A stretch of DNA of 64,000 nt from Alteromonas_E sp965248545. Lineage in GTDB: Bacteria; Pseudomonadota; Gammaproteobacteria; Enterobacterales; Alteromonadaceae. Position numbers and translations under genes: made by a program. The notes beneath the pieces were generated by a model, which ran no database searches, was not told the DNA's origin, and worked only from the letters and a program-made list of their open reading frames with translations. This document shows positions 24,786 through 32,894 of this stretch, piece after piece; the stretch's first letter is position 1, and each line of letters begins with the position of its first letter. The DNA lies in the NCBI GenBank assembly GCA_965248545.1, contig OZ252110.1, positions 2,728,001-2,792,000 of the forward strand, given 5' to 3'.

Positions 24786-26479
24786 TGTTCACTCGCTTCA
24801 CTGGTGCGACATACGCGATAGACTTCTTCGGCGCTAGTTAAGCCCATAAATGCCTTTAACATACCGTCCTCATATAAATCCCGGTAGCCTTGCTGTTTTG
24901 CTAGATTATACATGTCACTGACGGGTTTTTGCTCGAGGATCAGCGCACGCATTTTATCTTTAATCTCAATTAGCTCGTAAATACCAATACGACCCTTATA
25001 CCCAGTTCCTTGGCATTCTGGGCAGCCAACAGCCGTTCTCCAGTTCGCAGAATCGTCAATCCCTGTATCACTGGCAAGTTGACTAATTGCTGCTTCATCC
25101 GCGGGTAACGATGTCGCTGGCACGCTGCAATGAGGACAGAGTTTTCGCAACAGCCGCTGAGCTTGCGTTGCTATGACTGGCGTTGCGGCCATAAATGGCT
25201 CAATGCCCATATCGATTAATCGCGTGAACGAACTGAGTGAATCATTTGTGTGCAAAGTTGACAGTACTAAGTGACCGGTAATCGCGGCTTGCATCGCGAT
25301 TTCTGCGGTTTCTAAATCGCGGATCTCACCGATCATAATAACGTCCGGATCTTGACGGAGAATGGTTCGCAAACAAGCAGCAAAGGTTAACCCAATATCT
25401 TCATTTGTCTGTGTTTGTGTGATGCCTTCCAATTTAAATTCGACCGGGTTTTCGACCGTGATTATTTTTTTGTCATTTTCATTGGACTCGTCCAATGCGG
25501 TATACAAGGTTGTCGACTTACCTGATCCCGTCGGGCCAGTGACCAAAATGATGCCATGCGGTTGGCGCACGAGTCTTGCCATCATTTTCAATTGATCAGG
25601 CATCATCCCCAGATTCTGCATGCTTAGGCGGTCTTGATCTTTGGGTAATAGTCGCAGCACCATTGATTCACCAAACACACCTGGCAGAGCGGAAACACGC
25701 ACATCGATCTCAACACCGCCTGCACGTGTGGAAATACTGCCATCTTGAGGTAGGCGTCGTTCGGCGATGTCCATGCCCGAAATCAGTTTTATTCGTGAAA
25801 CCAACGCATCAAACTTCTCTCGTCCAAGGGTTAGTTTGGTCGTCAATACGCCATCGCTTCTAAATCTGACTCTGAAACTGCTTTCTTCAGGTTCAAAGTG
25901 AATATCAGACGCACCTGCATCGACAGCTTGGGCAAACAAATTATTCACCAATTCAATGGTAGGCGCTTCTTCTGCTAATTCCTTAAGGTAGGTTTCATTT
26001 TCTGAAACGATGCTAGAGAGTTCATTTTTGGTTTTTTCAAGGTTTCGGTGAAGCGCATCAAAATCTTGAGACATTATAAAGCAGGGAACAATTTCCAAAG
26101 AAGGGCACAACATTTCAAGCGACGATAATAGCGGCTCAGAGAGAGGATCGCGCGCCGCACAAGCAAGCTGATGCTCCAAACCTCGCTCAAACCAAACGAA
26201 TGCCTCTTGGTCGAGCAACCAGTCAATATCGATTTGCAGTTCTTTACAACAATCGATAATAGAGGCTGGTTCAGGCATGGGAATCGAAATACCAAGCAAT
26301 GGTAGTTGAAGCTGCTCTGACAACGCCTTTATAACCACTTCTTCAGAAGTAGCGCCAATACGAATAAGTATGGCACCCAATTTACCGCCAATTTCGGCTT
26401 GAATGTTTAGCGCTTTTTCTAAATCGGTTGCGGTCAACGCGCCTTTTTCCTGAAGCAGCGCACCAATGAGTTTAGTCAT
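24782..26479 (-). CDS. gspE: Type II secretion ATPase GspE
   Basis: Hexameric cytoplasmic ATPase driving pseudopilus assembly. An N-terminal T2SSE_N domain (near residues 1-150) is followed by the ATPase core with Walker A GPTGSGKSTT (near 318), an Asp box (ENPVEFKLEGITQTQTNED), Walker B (DPDVIMIGEIRD) and the His box (TGHLVLSTLHTND). The metal-binding CPHC...CPEC motif follows (near 450-490). 565 residues. It is the first gene of the minus-strand operon. The long N-terminal domain is like that of XpsE. Confidence 0.95.
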   Translation of the reverse strand: MTKLIGALLQEKGALTATDLEKALNIQAEIGGKLGAILIRIGATSEEVVIKALSEQLQLPLLGISIPMPEPASIIDCCKELQIDIDWLLDQEAFVWFERGLEHQLACAARDPLSEPLLSSLEMLCPSLEIVPCFIMSQDFDALHRNLEKTKNELSSIVSENETYLKELAEEAPTIELVNNLFAQAVDAGASDIHFEPEESSFRVRFRSDGVLTTKLTLGREKFDALVSRIKLISGMDIAERRLPQDGSISTRAGGVEIDVRVSALPGVFGESMVLRLLPKDQDRLSMQNLGMMPDQLKMMARLVRQPHGIILVTGPTGSGKSTTLYTALDESNENDKKIITVENPVEFKLEGITQTQTNEDIGLTFAACLRTILRQDPDVIMIGEIRDLETAEIAMQAAITGHLVLSTLHTNDSLSSFTRLIDMGIEPFMAATPVIATQAQRLLRKLCPHCSVPATSLPADEAAISQLASDTGIDDSANWRTAVGCPECQGTGYKGRIGIYELIEIKDKMRALILEQKPVSDMYNLAKQQGYRDLYEDGMLKAFMGLTSAEEVYRVCRTSEASEQ

Positions 26480-27056
26480 GTATTGCTCTCGTTATCGAAT
26501 ATATGTTGCTGAAGTCAGCCAAGCCGTCGCGATATTAAAGCAATTGACGGCGAACTCAAACCCTTCGCGCATTTCTCCTTCCCCACATAAATGACGTTTT
26601 CGGTCAACGAAACAAGGTAAAAGTGATACTTCGCAGTAAACAGTGGACACGTATAAATGAGTGTTTGTTACCCTGGCTGCTTCATTTTTAGTTATTTTTG
26701 ACAATAAACAGTTATTCGCTCACATATCTAACGTCAAATTAATTGGAATAGAACTCTTTAACAAAGTTCACCCCGATACCCCAGTGACTCATTCTCAAAA
26801 ACATAGTATCCAGTGTGGATTATCCTTGGCGCGACCCAAGGCCACAATCAGTCTGTGAACGGGCTTTGTTAGTGCTCGCTGATTCTTCTAATGTGTAGGT
26901 GTAATTATTTAACAGATTGTTTTTATTTGGTATTTTTTGATTTTGGTGGGGGGTGTAAGGATGCGGTATTCGTTCCTTCAGTGGCATTTGAGTTCGCAGT
27001 TCGCACACATAACTGCGATTTAAAAAGCACAAAGTTGCCAGATAAACTACACTAGA

Positions 27057-27074
27057 CGATGTTTGAAAACATCG
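27057..27074. promoter_or_regulatory. 18-base palindrome, possible operator
   Basis: CGATGTTT at 27057-27064 and AAACATCG at 27067-27074 are perfect reverse complements with a GA spacer. It lies about 85 bases upstream of the candidate -35 element of the surface protein gene. Symmetry and position suit a dimeric regulator. No T run follows, so it is not a terminator. The regulator is unknown. Confidence 0.35.
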
Positions 27075-27157
27075 GATTGGAAGCTGAGTTCATTGATCAG
27101 GATTAACTATTTGACTGAAAATCTTAATTTAATTGAATAAGAGGCCTAATCTAAGGG

Positions 27158-27185
27158 TTGACTTCTGAAATGTTAATAATAGAAT
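27158..27185 (+). promoter_or_regulatory. Candidate sigma-70 promoter of the surface protein gene
   Basis: TTGACT at 27158-27163 and TAGAAT at 27180-27185 with a 16-base spacer resemble a -35/-10 pair. Transcription from about 27192 would give a leader of about 145 bases. A second TATAAT at 27285-27290 lacks a good -35 element. Confidence 0.45.
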
Positions 27186-27201
27186 CGCTTTTTGTGAAAG
27201 G

Positions 27202-27239
27202 CGCATCAATTAATCGGGTGCCCTATCTCAATTGATGCG
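27202..27239 (+). repeat. Perfect 10-bp inverted repeat in the 5' leader
   Basis: CGCATCAATT at 27202-27211 pairs exactly with AATTGATGCG at 27230-27239, with an 18-base loop between. It begins close to the predicted transcript start, so it would form a stem near the 5' end of the mRNA. Such stems protect long-lived messages from decay in known outer-membrane and S-layer genes. That role here is inference. Confidence 0.55.
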
Positions 27240-27336
27240 TTTAGTAACATGTTTAGGCATTTATCTCGGTGCGCTAACTGTGATTATAATGACCTAAACG
27301 GCTATAGCTTTATAACTATATTTAAGGATTTACATA

Positions 27337-29019
27337 ATGAAATTATTTAACAAGACAGCACTCGCAGTAGCTTTGGCTGCAGCATCAGCTGCTCCAGCTA
27401 TCGCTGATACTGAAGACTTGGATTTCAGTGGCGCTGGTGAAACTATTGTTCTTGCAGATGTTATCTTCGGTAACGGTAATCCGGGTACTGGCTCTGAAGA
27501 AACTTTGATTACAGCTCCAGAGGTTACTTTTGACCTTGACGAAGACGCTGGTGAAGGTGATGAGGCAGCTGCGACGTCAACTGCAACCATCAAGTACACT
27601 CTTGGCGGTGGTGCTGTTTTTGGTGAAGATTTGTCAACCACAGCATTAGTTGATAACTCAAACGGTGGTGCTGGTGCATTCTCACTAACAGTTGATACTG
27701 CTGGTGGTGCGGATAACATCACTTATGAAGTTGTTCAAGGTGGTGCGATCGGTGACAACACAATCACTTTCGAAATCACTTTCAACGCTGACGGCGCGGC
27801 TAACGGTATCATCCTAGAAGCTGCTACTTTCGTAGGTTATGCAGTTAAGAACCTTACTTCTGCACTTAACCCTACAAGCGCAAGCAAGAAAGTTGAGCTA
27901 GGTGTTGAGTATGTTGAAGGTACAGACGCTGGTGGCGATGACATCAACGCAACTGCAACTGATACTCCGCTAGTAATCTTCGGTGCTCAAGCTCCGTTCG
28001 ATTTGACTGCGACTCCAGTTGACTTCGTAGGTACTGCTAACTTCGTACGTATCAACGTTGGTAACAGCGAAGCTACTTTCACTGGTGGTACTACTGACGG
28101 TCGTTCTGACTTCGACGCAGCTGGTGACGTAAGCTTGCTAAGCCTAGGTACGCTTCAGTTGGGTCTTGAAGCTGTTAACGCTACTACTTTCCCAGACGGT
28201 TCTGGTAACGTACGTAAAGAAAACGGCGACGACTTTGACTTCCAGGGCGGTGACTCTCATCAGTTATCATTCTCTGTAGGTACTGGTGCGCTTCAGACTG
28301 GTGGTGTGGTTTACTTGCACACTGCAGCTGACTGTACTTCTGGTACAACGTTCTCTACTAACACTATCAGTGCAACAGAGACTACAGCGTTTGACTTAGC
28401 AGTTTCTGGTACTACTACTCAGCTAACTACTGCTTACCATGTATGTTACCAAGTGCTTACTGGTGCTAACGCAACTACAATTCCTGAAGTTGGTCAGATT
28501 TCTGCAACTTGGAATGTTGACTTCTTCAACGCGCGTTATGACAACATCGCTGAGCAAGCTGGTAACTTCGGTGACTTGCTACGTAACGGTTGTATCGCTA
28601 GCTTCTTCAACGTACCTGCAGTTGGTAACGCTGACACAGCTTACATCCGCTTGACGAATACATCTTCTACTAACGAAGGTGACATCCGTGGTACGCTTTA
28701 CGCTCAAGACGGTACTGTTCTTGGTGCAGACGTAACTATCGCTCCAGACCTAGCTGTTAGCGCGACTCAAGTCTTCTCTACAGAAGGTGCGGATCGTACT
28801 ACTGGCGCTGGCCAAGAAGTTATCGACATCGAAACTGCGTTCGGCGTAACTGGTTCTACAGACTATAAAGGTCGTGCACGTCTAGTTCTTAAAGGCGCAT
28901 TCGACACTTGTGAAGGTCTAGGCCTAATCCGTACTGGCGAAGGTTCACTGTTCAACATGACAGCGACTACGCAAGGTAACGAAGCGGGTGGCGCGAACGA
29001 CGGTAACAACGGTAACTAA
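27337..29019 (+). CDS. Abundant secreted acidic protein, candidate S-layer protein
   Basis: 560 residues with a signal peptide MKLFNKTALAVALAAASAAP...IA, cleaved near residue 23. The mature protein is rich in Asp, Glu, Gly, Thr and Ala with few Lys or Arg, is predicted mostly beta, and has only a few Cys (ADCTSG, YHVCYQV, RNGCIAS, FDTCEG). There is no autotransporter barrel, RTX repeat or membrane anchor, and it ends in a Gly/Asn-rich tail. Codons are strongly biased (GGT, GCT, ACT, CGT, AAC), as in very highly expressed genes. AAGGA precedes the ATG. It stands alone, divergent from a full type II secretion operon and inside a polysaccharide region. These traits recall Alteromonadales S-layer proteins such as SLR4, but homology was not tested. 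Confidence 0.7.
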   Translation: MKLFNKTALAVALAAASAAPAIADTEDLDFSGAGETIVLADVIFGNGNPGTGSEETLITAPEVTFDLDEDAGEGDEAAATSTATIKYTLGGGAVFGEDLSTTALVDNSNGGAGAFSLTVDTAGGADNITYEVVQGGAIGDNTITFEITFNADGAANGIILEAATFVGYAVKNLTSALNPTSASKKVELGVEYVEGTDAGGDDINATATDTPLVIFGAQAPFDLTATPVDFVGTANFVRINVGNSEATFTGGTTDGRSDFDAAGDVSLLSLGTLQLGLEAVNATTFPDGSGNVRKENGDDFDFQGGDSHQLSFSVGTGALQTGGVVYLHTAADCTSGTTFSTNTISATETTAFDLAVSGTTTQLTTAYHVCYQVLTGANATTIPEVGQISATWNVDFFNARYDNIAEQAGNFGDLLRNGCIASFFNVPAVGNADTAYIRLTNTSSTNEGDIRGTLYAQDGTVLGADVTIAPDLAVSATQVFSTEGADRTTGAGQEVIDIETAFGVTGSTDYKGRARLVLKGAFDTCEGLGLIRTGEGSLFNMTATTQGNEAGGANDGNNGN

Positions 29020-29050
29020 TAAACAGTTATCACGTTATATACGTTTGAAA

Positions 29051-29075
29051 AAAGGTGGCTTCGGCCACCTTTTTT
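29051..29075 (+). terminator. Strong rho-independent terminator after the surface protein gene
   Basis: GGTGGC at 29054-29059 and GCCACC at 29064-29069 close a TTCG tetraloop. The stem is extended by A-T pairs and followed by a T run. The cytosine-uridine-rich tetraloop stem is very stable and lies about 30 bases after the stop codon. The rest of the gap to 29268 shows no gene. Confidence 0.88.
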
Positions 29076-29268
29076 GTTTTTTGAGTTTTGGTATAGCAAT
29101 AACGGTATCGAGTCAGCAAAGTGACCGTTGTTCAAGGTGATAGCAAAACGCGAACTTACTCTCGCTATAGACTACAGCGTAACAACGTCATTAGGTCAGG
29201 AGGGGAGTTGAGCCCTTACCGGTTGAGCAAGGGCTAATGAGTGAGATTGATTTCTGTCACTGCGACAT

Positions 29269-30414
29269 TTATAAGATGTGCTTTCTCTTACCCGTCAGGC
29301 CGTTGTCGCGAATAAAAGCTTCGGTTTCCTTAGCAAGCCTTAGGCGATTATTTTCATAGGACTCCCAGTCCCACTTCTTCAACGTATTGATAACGTGTTC
29401 TAAACTAGGTTGTCTCTGGAACTCGTGTGCGCTTATTTTGGGAATTTGCATCGTCTCACATAATTCTTTTGTTCTAGAATCTATATACAGGCAAACCGCT
29501 GGCACACCAGATTGGATAGCGGCTTGAACACCATGTATTCTAGTACCTAAACACATGGAATATTTAGAAATATCCATAAACCACTGTGGTACAGAAACAT
29601 AAGTGGTGCTGTTTTTAGCGAACCAAGAAAGCATTTCCTCGGGGGTCTTATTTGGGAAGTAATCCCTATTAACCGCATTCAATTCCTCCGGCTCAATAGC
29701 GTCTTTCCAGAGTTGTGATAGACAAATAAGAGACTTGGGATGTTGTACGATATACTTCCCACTAAATTCATCAATCAAACCAATGAGAAACCGCTCTAGC
29801 GCGTTCAGGTTTTTGATTCCAGGGTTACCTGCAGCGATCGCAATTCCATTTGGCAAGCCATAGCTCAAAGCTTCTGATTTAGCCGCAAGAAGTTCACCTA
29901 ATCTAGGGTTTGGGTTAATAAAGTGTGAGGGGCACCCTAGTGGAACCACATATTGTTCTATGCCTAGCTCAGCCAACACTTGTTTAGTGAATGCGCCTCG
30001 GACCGAAATATTAGCGACGTTAGAATCTGAAACGAGAGTATCAAGCCACTGTTTAGTGCCTGCAGGTACTTTTTCTGCCGCAATTTTGGGGTCTGTGATT
30101 GCCAATGGAAATTGAGCACCTAAACCCATCACTGTTTTATGAACGTTGACGCCCTCTAATCGAGGACCTGACTTTAGAACGTCCATATGAGGGCCAATAT
30201 TGTTTGCCATTGGCAACAATAAAGGCGTCTTCTCTCGGTTTATCTCTTCAGCAGGGTGTGCCCAACGAATATCGGCTTGAGTAAAATGTATAATATTTTC
30301 CACTGCGAAATTGAATAACAAATTCCCAGTATTTGAAGATACGCAACGCACCAAATGGTTATAATCAGTAACGACTTGGTTCTTACCTGAACCTAGTCCC
30401 ATTAATCTGGCCAA
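29269..30414 (-). CDS. Polysaccharide pyruvyl transferase family protein
   Basis: 381-residue GT-B-like protein of the PF04230 type, which ketalises sugars with pyruvate from phosphoenolpyruvate or transfers sugars. Visible features are an N-terminal SSNTGNLLFNFAVENI segment, VMGLGAQFP, ISVRGAFTKQVLAELG, PSHFINPNP and the C-terminal GTRIHGVQAAIQSGVPAV motif that marks the family. It is the last gene of a three-gene minus-strand group, 41 bases downstream of the 808-residue fusion. It is similar in layout to the first gene of the group. The substrate is unknown. Confidence 0.78.
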   Translation of the reverse strand: MARLMGLGSGKNQVVTDYNHLVRCVSSNTGNLLFNFAVENIIHFTQADIRWAHPAEEINREKTPLLLPMANNIGPHMDVLKSGPRLEGVNVHKTVMGLGAQFPLAITDPKIAAEKVPAGTKQWLDTLVSDSNVANISVRGAFTKQVLAELGIEQYVVPLGCPSHFINPNPRLGELLAAKSEALSYGLPNGIAIAAGNPGIKNLNALERFLIGLIDEFSGKYIVQHPKSLICLSQLWKDAIEPEELNAVNRDYFPNKTPEEMLSWFAKNSTTYVSVPQWFMDISKYSMCLGTRIHGVQAAIQSGVPAVCLYIDSRTKELCETMQIPKISAHEFQRQPSLEHVINTLKKWDWESYENNRLRLAKETEAFIRDNGLTGKRKHIL

Positions 30415-30455
30415 TTTATATTTTCCTATAAATCAAAAGATAGTTGAAACGACTC

Positions 30456-32882
30456 TCATAGGGAGTTTACTAAGCTTAATTGCCTAACAAACTTAGTCTG
30501 ATACCCTTCGCTAGTCGCTAAAGGTGTCATTAATCGCAATATAGCGTCGCATATTGTAACATCACTCCACTCTGAGCTTTGAGCGAAATCTGCTGGATTT
30601 AAATCAAGTTCACTTAGTTTTTTTAGTGCGTCTGGTTTGTACCAAAACATCGCTCCGGCAGGAAAACCTTCGACTTCAGCCGAAACTTCAATTCCTAGGT
30701 TCGCTGATAATGCGTTGGCAATCTCCCAGCTTTCACCCCAATTAATATGTTTGCGCAGTCCTGGGTGGTAATTGGGTATAACTAACCCCAGGTCTGACTG
30801 CTTTAAGGCCCGCAATACGTCTTCATTGAATAGCGGGCTCGCTAAATGCCAGTATTGTTGCACGCGCCAACCTGCAAGGTTGTGTAGGCTCGAAGATCCC
30901 GTATGCAACTTCAAGACTATGTCTATTTCGCGAAGAAATTTGGCTGCTATTTTTAGCTCGTTGTGAATATCGATTTCTGAATGTTCAACAGCGACTACCG
31001 TTATTTTTGGATTTTCTTCAGCCAATCCCAATAATTCCTCTGCGACTACTGACGAACAAGTTATTAAAATGTTCTTTAGGTTTGGCAGTGTTTTCAAGAA
31101 GTCGAATACTTCTGGTAACACTGCGGGTTGAGAAACGTGTATGTGAACGCCAACAGTTGGAAAATCACCTGAATACCGCTCAAAATTAAATGTGGATTTG
31201 TCTTGCCAGTTGACGCTGTCCAGAGGCAATAACTCGGCCTCCAGAGTCGACTCAGAGAAGGACTTTAAAAAGTGAGCGAGCATATAGTCCAGAAATAATT
31301 GTCTGGCATGCTCAGGTATGGCAAGACACGCTTGATTCAACCACTGTCTGTTATCGCGCAGCACAAAGGCACTTTGATTCATGTAGTTATCGAGTAGGTT
31401 ACCTAACTCACGATCCATCGTCATACCATCCATTACCTCACCATAGCCCCGTATAGGATTTTGAAACTCTGGTTTAGCTTGTTCAGCATCCTGCCTGAAT
31501 TGCTGCGCTCTGACTTTGTCATTCAGAAACGTTTGCGCTTGAACAACGGGCGGCTTTTGAGCATCTAGGGCTTGGGCTTTCGAAAGCGTTAGTCTAGCCT
31601 CTTCAAAGTCACCCTGTGCAGCATCAACCATTGATAGTTTGGCGTAAAACGTCGCGTTCTGCGGAGACATGTCTCGAGCGGACGAGAAATAAAGGCGTGC
31701 CTCGGAATACGCTTTTTCACGCATACAGACGTCTCCCAACTGCATATATCTCCAAGGCTTAGGGTTCAGCTCAAGCGCACTCTCCGCAAGCTTTCTAGCC
31801 AGGCTGTGTAAGCGCCACCTCATTGACAACGCGAAAACCTTATCGAGTTGCATCGCGTCCAATGTTGGAACTAACACGTGCCAATTCACTTGTTCTGCTT
31901 GTTGACTTGTGTACTGTTGCAAGCAGCTGAATACGTCGTCCCACTCAAGGCCATTAAAGTCAGGCGTAGTCGTGAATTGACACGGTAATTCTGCTTGGAC
32001 ACTTTCCCTTGGTAGGCTGCGGTAAAACGCAGCGGCCAATTCGGGACTTTGGGAAAGTTTGAGAGGACCAATGTTGATCAGATCACTGGTGCTTTCAAAC
32101 CTGGCTTGGAGCTCTTCACAAGCAGCGATGACCTCAGGACTTAATGACTCTAGGAGACTAGCTGGCACAGACGTTTGCATTAATCCACGCTCAAACGTTG
32201 TGTTTTGAAACAGCCCGCTGTGAAAGCCCAACTTTTGTGCGCGAAGTTCCAACAATTCTGGTTGTTGGACAATAATCGAATGGTCGAAAAGCAGCGTACT
32301 GTGACTATTGTTTTCATAATAGTCCAGCATCGCCTTGGACGCTTTGAGCCACATTCGCGCTGCGAGGTCTGGCGTTTTCCAAAACTGTAAGTCAAATGTC
32401 CGTTTTAGCGCCGAGTCCGATAGCTGAGAGATCACTCTGCTGTGTCGTTTGAGTATTGAAGAAACAGCCAAACGCCAATCGCGATAAACGAGAATACAAC
32501 GCAAACGTTCACCGAGAGATTCTTGCCAGGTATCCAGAAATAAGGAAGCTCTCGGATCCTTAGCTCCAATAACAACATCTGCGTTTACTGCTTCGGTTCG
32601 ACTTTTATAATAATCCCATAATTTCGCTTTCGCGCTGTTAGGCACGATCAAGGGCTTTGCGCCGTGATATCGCCAATCAGTGGCATTGAGACTTAAAAAA
32701 TAATCATGTAATTGGACTAAAATTTCATCTTCAAAATGACCTTTGGGATTAGAAAATGTAGCCCCCATTAGTTGAGAACCTATATCCACCCCATTCTCGT
32801 AAAGTGTGCCAGCAACCATTGAAGTTCCACTTCGATGAAAGCCGGTACACAAATAAAAATGGGGGCCGCAGAGCTCAGACAT
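30456..32882 (-). CDS. Sulfotransferase-TPR-RgpF-like three-domain fusion
   Basis: 808 residues. Residues 10-240 are a sulfotransferase-like domain with TGFHRSGTSMVAGTL as the PAPS loop and ILVYRDWRLAVSSILKRH as the second motif. Residues 355-455 form TPR-like repeats (YMQLGDVCMREKAYSEA, FYAKLSMVDAAQGDFEEA). Residues 570-805 resemble the rhamnan-synthesis RgpF domain (VGVHIHVSQP, IDIVLKLHTG, EGFPAGAMFWYKPDAL). It could transfer sulfate and extend or modify a rhamnose-containing chain. It lies between two pyruvyl transferase family genes, 12 bases after the upstream one, so the three are likely cotranscribed. The domain calls are from motifs only. Confidence 0.75.
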   Translation of the reverse strand: MSELCGPHFYLCTGFHRSGTSMVAGTLYENGVDIGSQLMGATFSNPKGHFEDEILVQLHDYFLSLNATDWRYHGAKPLIVPNSAKAKLWDYYKSRTEAVNADVVIGAKDPRASLFLDTWQESLGERLRCILVYRDWRLAVSSILKRHSRVISQLSDSALKRTFDLQFWKTPDLAARMWLKASKAMLDYYENNSHSTLLFDHSIIVQQPELLELRAQKLGFHSGLFQNTTFERGLMQTSVPASLLESLSPEVIAACEELQARFESTSDLINIGPLKLSQSPELAAAFYRSLPRESVQAELPCQFTTTPDFNGLEWDDVFSCLQQYTSQQAEQVNWHVLVPTLDAMQLDKVFALSMRWRLHSLARKLAESALELNPKPWRYMQLGDVCMREKAYSEARLYFSSARDMSPQNATFYAKLSMVDAAQGDFEEARLTLSKAQALDAQKPPVVQAQTFLNDKVRAQQFRQDAEQAKPEFQNPIRGYGEVMDGMTMDRELGNLLDNYMNQSAFVLRDNRQWLNQACLAIPEHARQLFLDYMLAHFLKSFSESTLEAELLPLDSVNWQDKSTFNFERYSGDFPTVGVHIHVSQPAVLPEVFDFLKTLPNLKNILITCSSVVAEELLGLAEENPKITVVAVEHSEIDIHNELKIAAKFLREIDIVLKLHTGSSSLHNLAGWRVQQYWHLASPLFNEDVLRALKQSDLGLVIPNYHPGLRKHINWGESWEIANALSANLGIEVSAEVEGFPAGAMFWYKPDALKKLSELDLNPADFAQSSEWSDVTICDAILRLMTPLATSEGYQTKFVRQLSLVNSL

Positions 32883-32894
32883 TACACTTAAAGA

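Larger units (their letters stand above)
26480..27336. other. Long divergent regulatory gap between gspE and the surface protein gene
   Basis: 857 bases without a convincing gene. It lies between two divergent transcription units, so it should hold the gspE promoter on the minus strand and the surface protein promoter on the plus strand. On the right side I see an 18-base palindrome (27057), a -35/-10 pair (27158-27185) and a 10-bp leader stem (27202). The left half is A+T-rich with only short open frames that show no protein character. Confidence 0.6.

Noticed and set aside
26492..27032. Short minus-strand frames in the gspE upstream gap (26492-26704 and 26820-27032)
   Set aside because: No ribosome binding site, no recognisable composition, and they lie in a likely promoter region.
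27330..27722. 130-residue minus-strand open frame opposite the surface protein gene
   Set aside because: It is the Ala/Ser/Pro-rich complement of a strongly biased coding frame and has no family motif. The plus strand has the signal peptide, ribosome binding site and terminator.
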